A stretch of 38,912 nt of DNA from Acanthamoeba sp. SK_2022b. Taxonomy: Eukaryota > Discosea > Longamoebia > Acanthamoebidae. The translations under genes and the position numbers were made by a program. Positions within the stretch are counted from its first letter, which is position 1. Every line of letters begins with the position of its first letter. Below the pieces are notes generated by a model, which was given only the letters and a program-made list of their open reading frames with translations, was not told the origin of the DNA and did no database searches. The stretch lies in NCBI GenBank assembly GCA_027943245.1, contig JANDJZ010000409.1, positions 1 to 38,912 of the forward strand, given 5' to 3'. Below are positions 21,001-30,577 of this stretch, piece after piece.

Positions 21001-24000
21001 CGACTGTGCCCTCGGTGAAGCGGCGCCTGCTGCAGCTGCTGGATCAGACCACCTGCAACGGTCAGGCGGCCAGTTCGCTCCATGGCTGCATCACCCCGGA
21101 CGGCACGCTCTGCTCGGACCACGGCGTGTGCATCGACGGCGTGTGCAACTGCGAGGGTGACTGGAGAGGCGACCTGTGCGACGACCAGGGCCGCAGCGCG
21201 GCCGACATCGCCCTCATCGCCGGTCTGTCAACCGCCATCCCTATTGTGACCCTCGTCTTCCTGCTGCTGCTCTGTGCCCTGGTGGCAATGCTAGTCTACG
21301 TGCGCCGAAACCGGCGCGGCAAGGACGACTGGGAGATCGACGCTGGTGAGCTCGAGATGGGCGCGCATCTCGGTACGGGTGGCTTCGGCGAGGTCCACCG
21401 CGCCCTGTGGAAGGGCACCGAGGTGGCGGTCAAGATGATGACCGCCGCCTACGTCACCCGCGAGATGGAGCGCAACTTTAAGGAGGAGGTGGGTTCCCCT
21501 CCCCTCCCTTTACACCAGATTTGGGGCTGACGTGTTATCGTTGATTATCATGGTGGCCAGGTGAGGGTGATGACAGCGTTGAGGCATCCGAACGTGGTCC
21601 TGTTCATGGCTGCATCGACCAAGCCGCCCAAAATGTGCATCGTCATGGAGTTCATGGCCCTCGGCTCCCTCTATGACGTAACCCTCGCCTTCTTCACTCT
21701 ATCCTTCCTCGCTGCGCTTCGCTAACTTGACACCCACACCTCTCTTCGCCCATTGCTCCTCAGCTGTTGCAAAACGAGCTCGTGCCTGAAATTCCGTATC
21801 TGCTTAAGGTAATACGCCAACCAATGGGAACAGCTCGCGTGAACCGGTGCTCATTTTCGTCTGTTCTTCATGACGATGATATTGACGACGGGCATGGAAC
21901 AGATCAAAATGGCCTACCAGGCAGCCAAGGGCATGCATTTCTTGCATTCTTCGGGCATCGTGCATCGCGACCTCAAGTCGCTCAACCTGCTGCTCGACAA
22001 CAAGTGGAACGTCAAGGTGTCCGACTTTGGCCTCACCAAGTTCAAGGAGGACGTCAAGAACAACAAGGGCGCCGACGGCATGCGCGCCGGCAGCGTGCAC
22101 TGGACAGCGCCCGAGGTGCTCAACGAGACCCCGGGAGCCGACCTGGTCCTGGCCGACGTCTACTCCTTCGGCATCATTCTCTGGGAACTTCTCACTCGAC
22201 AGCAGCCCTACGCCGGCCTCAGCCCGGCGGCGGTGGCGGTGGCGGTGATCAGGGACAACCTCCGCCCGGCCATCCCGGAGGACCACGGAGCGCCTCCCGA
22301 GTTCGAGGCTCTCATGGTCAGCTGCTGGAACGTCGAGCCCGTCATCCGCCCGGCGTTCCTCGAGATCATGACCCGCCTCAGCACCGGTACCCCAACACCC
22401 GCGATTCGCTTCTTGTGAATATTCTATTTGTTTTGTTTTTGTTTTTTGTTTTGTTTTGTTTTGTTTTTTGTTTTTTAGGCTATTGGTGGTTGGTTGCATT
22501 ACCTGACCTGCCAGCTCGGCAGAGATGGGAGCGGGCGGTTCGTCGTTCAAGACCGGCTCGTCGTCGACGTCATCCCTGCCCATGGGCGCCTCGTCGTCGT
22601 GGACGGCCTCTGGCGGGACGAGCAGCTCGGGCAACTCCTCCTCATCCGGTGCGTGCTTGTGCGTTTGTGGGTTGCCTTGTGTGCGGCGAAACGTTTCCTC
22701 ACCGTTCCACCCGACAGGCGACAGTTCGGTGGGCGGAGTGGAGGGAGCGGCGGCGGCGGGCGGAGTGAAGCCGCCCGAGGGCGACGTGGCGATCGTGTTC
22801 ACGGACATCACGCGCGCGGCCTCGCTGTGGGACAGCAACGCGCTCGCCATGCGCGACGCGACGCTGCTCCACAACGAGACCCTGCGGGCCGTGCTCAAGA
22901 AGCACCGGGGCTACGAGGTGGTGTTCCTGCGCGACCGCAACAGCGGCGAGGGCTCCTTCTGCATGGCCTTCCAGCAGGCCGACGACGCGCTCGCGTGGTG
23001 CGCCGAGGTGCAGCAGGAGCTGCTCAAGGTCGAGTGGCCCGCCGAGCTCCTGGCCCACCCCGGCGCGGCCGAGGAGTGGGGCGACAAGGACGACCGTGTC
23101 CTGTTCAAGGGGCTGCGCGTGCGCATGGGCGTGCACTGGGGCCGGCCGCGCATGGTCAAGGACCCGATGACCCGCCGCGTCGAGTACATCGGCCCGGTGG
23201 TCAACGCCGCCGCCCGCATCACCGCGCTCACCCACGGCGGCCAGGTCCTGCTGTCCCACGCCGCCTTCAACCGGCTGGCCCAGCAGGGCGGCGACCGGGA
23301 GCTCCACCGGCGCATCCACTACCTGGGTCGATTCGAGATGCCCGACTCCCCCTCGGGCTCCAAGCTCTTCGAGGCCAAGGTGCCCGGCCTCGAGGCGCGC
23401 TTCTTTGGCGGCGTGTCCCCCGAGGGCGGCGGGGACAACTCCTCCTCGCACACCACCGCGACCACGCAGTCGTCCAACAACGATGAAGGAGGAGGAGGAG
23501 CAGAAGAAGAAGTAGAGGCGGAAGTCGTGGCGGGCAAGTCGCGGTCGGACAAGGGCGACGCGGTCGAGGGGGAGCTGCTGACGGCGGTGGGCGAGGGCAT
23601 GATGTTCAAGGAGGACAACTTCCTGACGTCGGCCAACCTGTGCCGGTGGGTCATCGACTTCCACGAGGTCCAGCTGGGCCGGCAGATCGGCCTCGGGTCC
23701 TACGGCGTCGTGTACCGGGGCAAGTGGAAGGGCGTCGACGTGGCGGTGAAGCGGTTCATCAAGCAGAAGCTCGACGAGCGCAGCATGCTCGAGTTCCGAG
23801 CCGAGATGGCCTTCCTCTCCGAGCTCCACCACCCCAACATCGTCCTCTTCATCGGCACGTAGTCCACCCCCTTGATCCGCCAGACAGCTCTCCAATCGTA
23901 TCGCTTACATTTTTATTCTCTTTATTTATTTCATATCTGCTTCATGGTTTATCTCTTTTAAAATTGCAGGAGCGTGCGTGAAGCGGCCCAACCTATGCAT

Positions 24001-24580
24001 CGTGACCGAGTTCGTGAAGCAGGGCTCGCTCGCGGAGATCCTGCAGAACAACGGCGTCAAGCTCTCCTACCAGCAGAAGCTGCGCATGCTGCGCTCGGCG
24101 GCGCTGGGCATCAACTACCTCCACTCACTGCACCCGGTCATCGTGCATCGCGACCTCAAGCCGTCCAACCTGCTCGTCGACGAGAACTGGAACGTGAAGG
24201 TGGCCGATTTTGGCTTTGCGCGCATCAAGGAGGAGAACGCCACCATGACTCGCTGCGGCACGCCCTGCTGGACCGCGCCCGAGGTCATCCGCGGCGAGAA
24301 GTACTCGGAGAAGGCCGACGTCTACTCGTTCGGCATCGTCATGTGGCAGGTGCTCACCCGCAAGCAGCCCTACGCCGGCCGCAACTTCATGGGCGTGTCG
24401 CTCGACGTGCTCGAGGGCCGACGGCCCCAGGTGCCCGCCGAGTGCGCGCCTGACTTCAAGAAGGTCATGAAGAAGTGCTGGCACGGCACGGCCGACAAGC
24501 GACCCACCATGGAGACCGTGCTCGCCTTTTTCGACGCCGCCCTGGGCGACGACGTCGCTGCTGGCATTAATGAACCGTAG
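18018..24580 (+). CDS. Receptor: PstS-like x2, EGF, TM, TKL kinase, class III cyclase, TKL kinase
   Basis: Sixteen exons: 18018-18084, 18171-18472, 18761-19051, 19163-19319, 19408-19546, 19588-19879, 19964-20076, 20142-20222, 20279-20862, 20981-21488, 21561-21677, 21764-21808, 21903-22386, 22523-22648, 22718-23854, 23970-24580; about 1684 aa. Signal peptide: LLVLLALALLPF. The first PstS-like domain (about 28-400) has LSGEVMARIWSGEITFWNDSAI. The second (about 417-690) has YTSTISQTAIDEMVAGDIDYA and LDKISMWNDPYI. An EGF-like module (CSDHGVCIDGVCNCEGDWRG) and one membrane helix (about 754-780) follow. Kinase 1 has GTGGFGEV, VAVK, HRDLKSLN, DFG and APE. The cyclase (about 1120-1330) has IVFTDITRAASLW and EYIGPVVNAAARI. 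Kinase 2 has GLGSYGVV, VAVK, HRDLKPSN, DFG and APE. Both kinases look active. The last intron uses a GC donor. The exon 5/6 junction is one base out of frame. A phosphate or anion sensor is inferred from the PstS fold only. Confidence 0.88.
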
Positions 24581-24914
24581 GCGAACGAACCTGCCCCCAC
24601 ACAACTGCGGCACGATGTGGCTCTACCTCCACATCTACCCTCCCCGTAAACACTTTTGGTGTATTTGATGTTGATAGCGTATGAACAGGCTGATTGCATT
24701 TTTGCAGGCACTCTTATGATTACTATTCTATTTGTTATTTATAATCTTATAATATAGTGAAGGATTTGATTTCAAAAATGAGAGACTATTCCCTCTTGGG
24801 TTCATCTCCAAAGCCAGCTCAGCGAGGGGTCACGAGGCGCGGAGGCCAATGGTCATGTGGTCGCTTCCCTCATCGCTGGAAGAATCAAAGAGACGACGAC
24901 AATGATGTAGGGGG
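24581..24914. other. Convergent 3' intergenic region
   Basis: About 330 nt between the stops of the receptor gene (+) and the RFX gene (-). It contains an AT-rich stretch (about 24710-24770) likely to serve 3' end formation. No gene was recognised. Confidence 0.5.
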
Positions 24915-27900
24915 TCAGGCACGCTGTCTCAGAGAAAAGCAGAGGGTGGTAGGGTCTCGGTACCAGCTGTCGTTCCCGCCGTAGGAGGGCGGGGACTCAT
25001 CGCTGTTGCCCGGTTGGCCCGCAGAGCTGCCTCGGATGCTCGAGCTGCCGCCCTCGCTCCCGGAGCTGCCGCTCACGCCCTCGGGCGAATCACTCCCCGA
25101 CTCTGCACGTGGTGTGCGCATGTGCGTGTGAGCTCGAGGGCCCCCATCTCGCAGAGAGCCGGGCAGCGGAAAAGAACCGTACCGGAAGCGCTGAGAGGCC
25201 GCGGAACGGCGGACGAGGTGTCGATGTCGGCCGAGGAGGAGTACACGGGGTTGGCACCGAACAGCGCCGAGTAGTAGCGCGCCTGCATTCCCCCAAGCAT
25301 GACCAGCAGATGAGTCAGGATCGAGCACTCGCCCAACAATACCAAAAAATAAAAAATTAAAAAATAAAAAAACAAATAATAATTAAAAATAATAATAATA
25401 ATAAAACGATTTGAATAATAATAATAATAATAAAACGAACCTTGGACCGAGCGACGTGGGGGATGGTCGGGTTGAGCGGCTCGAGGATCGCGTCCAGCAG
25501 CTCACGGAACTCATCGAATCGAAACATGGCCAGGAATATGTTCAGTACCTGCGCGTGCAGATCCGATGTGTGAGGACCGTAGATATAGATGACGACGATG
25601 ATGGCACATGATGGGGAAGAGAGAGATGGGGAGGGGAGAGGGTGTACCATCTCGAGGATGGGCTGGATGGAGACGTAGTGGGAGATGAAGTTCTTGGTGG
25701 ACCGCTTGGACACGTCGAGGAAGAGGAGGGCCATCTGGAGGGCCTCGCGCGGCCGGCCCATGCACCAGAAGCACTCGGCGCGCTCTCCCACGATCCACAG
25801 CTTGAACATCATGTAGATGTTCAGGGGCAGCGGGTTGTCTGACTTCATCAGCAGCTCCAGGTCCTGTCCCCCCAAAGCCCCCACACACGCACACGCATGC
25901 AACACATAGCACGCGTTGGGTGAGCCAAAGCGAGGCGTGGCTTTGGGGAGAAAGAGAGGGGGGAGGCGAGGCGGCGGGTGTACCTGCTCCATGGTCTCGA
26001 GGGGCAGGAGGAGCGGCTGCAGGGTGGTGTTGGGTCGGAACATGTTGGGATAGGCCGCCACGAAGTCGCGCTGGTCGTACTCGTAGTGATGCTGCTGCTG
26101 TTTCTGCTGCGACGTCGACTGATGACCCCTGCTGTCGCCGCCTCCCGAGCTTGGGTGGCGGTGCTCGAGCGGGTCGCTTCGTCTCCTCTGCCGAGCTTGC
26201 TGCTGGGACGGCGAGTTGGACGCCTGGTTCTGTGGGCACGCCGATTCCTGCGTGGATTTGTCAGGTGTCAGTATTTATTTTTTATTATTATTATTATTAT
26301 TATTTGTTTGTTTGTAAGGAAATTTTGACGTTGTAGAAGGGTGGTACCTCGGGCTGCTTGCGCTTGTGTGTCGATGAAGAGGAGAAGGAAGACGACTGTC
26401 GCGAGTACGGCCGCTCGGCTCCGTTGTTGGCAGGCGCGCCGCCGTAGTAGCTCGCTGCGACAGTCAAAGTAGAGAAATTAGGGGAAAAAATCTTGAGAGA
26501 GAGAGAGAGAGAAAGGCTGGTGGAGAACCTGATTCGGGCTTCACAGTGGACTTGAAGATGAAGATGCCCTTCATGATGTTGCCCACGACGCCAAACATCT
26601 TCTCGACCATCTGCAGATGCGAGATGGGGATGTGCACGGAGGTCCTCGCGTTGCGCGGGATGGCGGCCGTTTGAAGGGAGATCGGCATGGTCGGGTAGTA
26701 GGAGCCCTTCTTGACCTCCTGCAGCTTCTCCTGTGAACCCATACGTGTCGTCGCCGCCCAACAACATCACACACGTCAGCACACGAGCCCGCCACGTCAA
26801 CACGCCACACAATTGCGTGAATTGAAGCAGCTCGTACGTAGATTGGAAAGACATTCTGTTGTGAAGAAAGAAGAAGAAAGAACGAAAGAGACAAGTAAAA
26901 CGAAAGAGACAAATGAAATGAATGCGTCGCGGTTGCGGTGTGCCGTGCGGACACGATTAGTGAATGTGTGGGGGGCGCATGCGCGGCTATGAAGTATTGG
27001 AGAAAGCGAAAGCGATGGAAGAGAACATCAAGGCGACAAGGCCGGGGAGGGAGGCTCCGTACCTCATAGGACAGGCTGGTGTTATCCGTCATACAAAACC
27101 AGGCGTACATCTGCAGGCATGATATGTAGACGCTGCTACCGAGACACCCGATGCGCTTGCAGATCTCCATCGCAAGGGTAAGGTAGTAGGCGCACTTGTT
27201 CAATCCCTGAAATGAGATGACACGACGTGAGCCATCGACATATCGACACGGGGAGCAGCGGGGAAGCCGTGCGCACCTCTTCCTCGGTGGTCGCCCAGAA
27301 ACGGGAATGGTAGGCCATGGGCAGCAGGACGAGCGATATCGAGGAGTCCGTTTGGTCGAATACGTGGCCCAAGTGGTCTCTGGCATTGACGGGGGCGGGA
27401 GGTGGAGCGGCGCTGTGAGCTCGCACGTTCAGTGTGGAGGGTGTCCGTGAAGGGGCGCCGTCGTACCGGGCCTTGGCGTAAAACTCGATGGCGCGCTCGA
27501 TGTGGCCCGACATGAGAGCGCCGCTGTAGAGGATCCAGTAGATGGACAGTGACAGCGGAGACCGTTCCTCGGCGCCCTCGTCTGTGCACAAAATGTACCT
27601 AATTGTTTTTTTAGAAAGCGTCAGTTGCCACTCTCGGCACAAACCTAGGAAAGAGAGGAAGAGGAGAAGGGAAGGTTGTTGATGCGCAAACCTGATGTTG
27701 TCGTCTTCTAAGGCAGCTGGGTGGAGAGGGTTGAGCAGCCAGAGGTTTTGGGTGTAGCAATCCCTGCGGTGCGATGAAGGAACAGCATGAGTAAAATAAT
27801 GAAATGAATAATGGAAAATAAAAGGGCGAGCGTACCGGTAGGTCTCGCTGAGCTTCATCAGGTGCAGGTGTGTGTCGGCGTTCCATAAGCCGGGCTTTCG

Positions 27901-29644
27901 TTCCTCCTGCAAAAAGACAACCAAAGGAGGAAGAGAATTAACGGAGAGACACGTGCTCGCGCTTCGTGTGCGTCCAGTGGTCGCATTGGGCACGGCTTAC
28001 CGCTGGGCCGATATCAAGATAGGGGATATCTTGATATCGCAATTTTTGCTTTTTGTTGGTGTGTTCCTATATACATGTATATAGGGAGGCACAGATGGAA
28101 GAAGCGAGCGAAATCAATGGGGATAAGCTCGAATTAGTGGATTTTACTGTGCGGTAGTTTTGTTAATTTTCCAAATAAAGGAAAATCGTAGTTTTAAATT
28201 TTGGACATATTTCGGGTCAAAAGCTTTGAATGTGATTGGGCGCCTCGCTTTGAATTTTGGTGGTGGCGGCTAACGTTTGGTATGAGCAGACACGCATAGC
28301 GTGGGTGCCTTATCCGTTTGACCACAGCAGACACAGCGCACGTGCAGACCTCACGCTCGAGGCTCACGTGAGCGCGAGACACAAGATGATGCTAAACAGC
28401 TAATGCTAAGATCCGCAAATCGATCTCGCTCGAATCGTGTGATTGATTAAAGGAGGCAAGGAAATGTACCTGGTAGGTCGTTTGTCCTGGCTGGTACGCC
28501 CCTCGATACAGTTGCAGCTGCTTGCCTGAATGGCGAGATGTGAGCGCTCTGATGTAAGGATCGAAATATAGGCCAGCAGAACGTGCCTGATGCGTCCGTG
28601 TGGCTTCGCGCGGCTTCATTCTCGAGCTCCATACCATCCCGACCGCGATAAGTGCGCGCGCCGTAGAGCATCCGGTGAAGACTATCGTACAGCTCGGCGC
28701 CGTTCTCCTCGCTCTTCAGCATCTTCATGAGGAGATTAGCGCCACCGGTGCTGACTTCGCCATCAAGCGCATCGTAGTCGTCCATGATCGAGGCCAGCAT
28801 GCCTACACTCACAGAGGGCGTGGTGCACGTCGACTGCTGGCGGCCTGCGAGCGTCGAGAGAAAGCCCTGGTCGATAAGGCCATCGCTGCAGCCGTTGCCG
28901 TCTGCGTCCTTGTAGGGGTCACCTTCGGGTTCGTCTTCGTCGATCTGATCGAGCAGCACCGATTCATCATGCGAAGATCGCGGAATGATAGACGACGTTC
29001 TGCCCTGCTTCAACTCTTCGACGCTGGCGGACCGGCCATCAGCTGTTCCCTGCTTGCTACTGCCGCCGCCACGCAGCCGATTATCGCCATCGAGCGAGTT
29101 CAGCGAAGAAGGTGATGGAGGCTGCTGCGAGTGGGCAGATGATGTGACGGTAGCGGAAAGCTGGATGGAGCGACTGTCGGCATCTTCTCGACGGCGGAAG
29201 TGATTGTAGACCGTGACGTTGGCCCCACGAGCGCCTAATCGACGCGAGGTGGTGGCAGGAAAAGCTAGCCGCACCAATCTACCGAAGGCTGATGCGGATG
29301 TGGGCTCGATGCGATGCTTCTTGCAGAACTCGGCGTACTCGACGTAGACGTCCTGCTTGGGCGTCGATTCGTCGAAACACTGCTCGTAATTGTTCTCGAG
29401 CCTTCAGATGGATAAAGCGATTCAATGACGTCGATGGAGAATAGGAGAGGAGGTTCAGAGGGAGCAATTAGTCTCGAGAAAAAAAATCGAAAGGTATCCT
29501 CCCCACGCCCCTCTCGTGAAATTAAGCAATTGTGATGACGAACCATTGAAGTACGACTGGCACGGCCTCGCTCTTGCCAATGGCGTATCGATTTAGGCCG
29601 CTTTGCGCCCGTGTGAAGTCGGGGCGTTCCCCCTCACCATCCAT
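24915..29644 (-). CDS. RFX-family transcription factor
   Basis: Fifteen exons on the minus strand: 29644-29544, 29401-28635, 28525-28470, 28048-28001, 27906-27836, 27763-27692, 27598-27277, 27206-27063, 26730-26529, 26454-26348, 26247-25984, 25863-25648, 25548-25441, 25282-25183, 25102-24915. They total 2766 nt (921 aa) and all phases close. The RFX winged helix occupies about residues 30-110: VVLQWLENNYEQC, QDVYVEYAEFCKKH, AFGRLVRLAFPATTSRRLGARG. It includes the RRLGxRG wing region that contacts X-box DNA in the family. The next ~190 residues are Ser-rich and acidic. The remaining ~600 are helical with no Zn2Cys6 cluster (YWILYSGALMSGHIERAIEF, GLNKCAYYLTLAMEICKRIG, MVEKMFGVVGNIMKGIF). They resemble the regulatory middle region of fungal factors, an uncertain comparison. 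Gln/His- and Ser-rich inserts lie near 690-760, and the C-terminus is Ser/Gly-rich. RFX in animals drives ciliary genes; here a cell-cycle or stress role is equally possible. Confidence 0.87.
25376..25436. repeat. (AAT)n-rich intronic tract
   Basis: Repeated AATAATAAT units with two AAAACGA interruptions, in the intron 25283-25440 of the RFX gene. Confidence 0.8.
28010..28038. repeat. 12-bp stem inverted repeat in a coding microexon
   Basis: GATATCAAGATA (28010-28021) and TATCTTGATATC (28027-28038) are perfect complements separated by five bases, inside the 48-nt exon of the RFX gene. In the protein the two arms give the similar peptides YQDI and YLDI. Confidence 0.85.
28066..28085. repeat. 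20-bp perfect palindrome
   Basis: CCTATATACATGTATATAGG is self-complementary over all 20 bases. It lies 18 nt from the acceptor of the 48-nt RFX microexon, on its intronic side. Confidence 0.9.
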
Positions 29645-30577
29645 AGTGGCTATGTCTTATGTGTGTGTTTGCCAGTAGCGCGTTTGGATGAGGAGGCGTT
29701 GAGGACGGCGGGAGACGGCTGCTGCTGAGTGTTTGTTCTTGTTCTGCGCTGCTTGTACCGGCCTGCCGTCTACTCCCCTTGCTCTCTCTTTCGGTGGTCT
29801 TCTTCGCCTCCGACAGACTTGCTGATCTGGTAACGCGCCAGGCAGGCGCCCATGTCCTTCTTCTTCTATGTGCCATCAGCCCTACCTAGGCGGTAGTCAT
29901 CGTGAGCTCAACGTTAGTATTGTATTCTTTTTGACCTTTTTTAGTCAACACGTGGACCTTTCTCCGAGTCGTGATAAGGTATGATTCAATACTTCCTTCC
30001 GAGGTGATCGTCGCTGCGCCCCGCGCTGCACGATTTGGGCACATAGCCCAGGCATGACCGGTATGTCGGCAAACTCGTGGAATCTGTTGCGCAGGTCGCG
30101 GTCTCGTGGGCAGGGTTTGCGAGAGCTGTCCCAACATGTGCGAGATGACGCAGCTGCCAAGCGCGCATCACCCGCGCCAGGCGCCATCACGTCCCCTCGG
30201 ACTCGGGCGGCCAAGCACATAAGTATTCTCAGTTGTAATAACGGCTACAAGCCCAGACACTCAGCCCGCGGCCAACACGCAAGCGGCGTCGCACGTTCAC
30301 GTCATGTTTCCCTGTCATTTCCTTTCCTTATGTCCGCCAATTTCTTGTCTCCAGAGACGCCACCAGACAGCTTTTCCCTGTTTGCACGTAACCTTTTCTT
30401 TGCTTCCTCAATCCGATTGGGGGCGGCGATTTTACTGGATCAGTGGCGGAAATTTGACAACTTCGGATTGCTCCGCGATACGCTCGCGGATGCCGGGCCA
30501 GGAAATGCCCGGCACGCGCACCGGTGAGCTGCTCTGGTCCCGTGAAGTCCTTCATCTCTGCAGAGTTTTTTGATATA
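29645..30577. other. Divergent intergenic region
   Basis: About 930 nt between the RFX start (-) and the aminotransferase start (+), presumably holding both promoters. On the minus strand near 30035-30080 one frame encodes a zinc-knuckle-like C-x4-H-x4-C segment, but the expected first Cys is missing and no surrounding gene could be built. No other feature was recognised. Confidence 0.45.

Noticed and set aside
23854..23864. GT donor just after the GC at the end of the cyclase-kinase exon
   Set aside because: Using GTAGTC puts the following exon in the wrong frame and loses the kinase N-lobe sequence.
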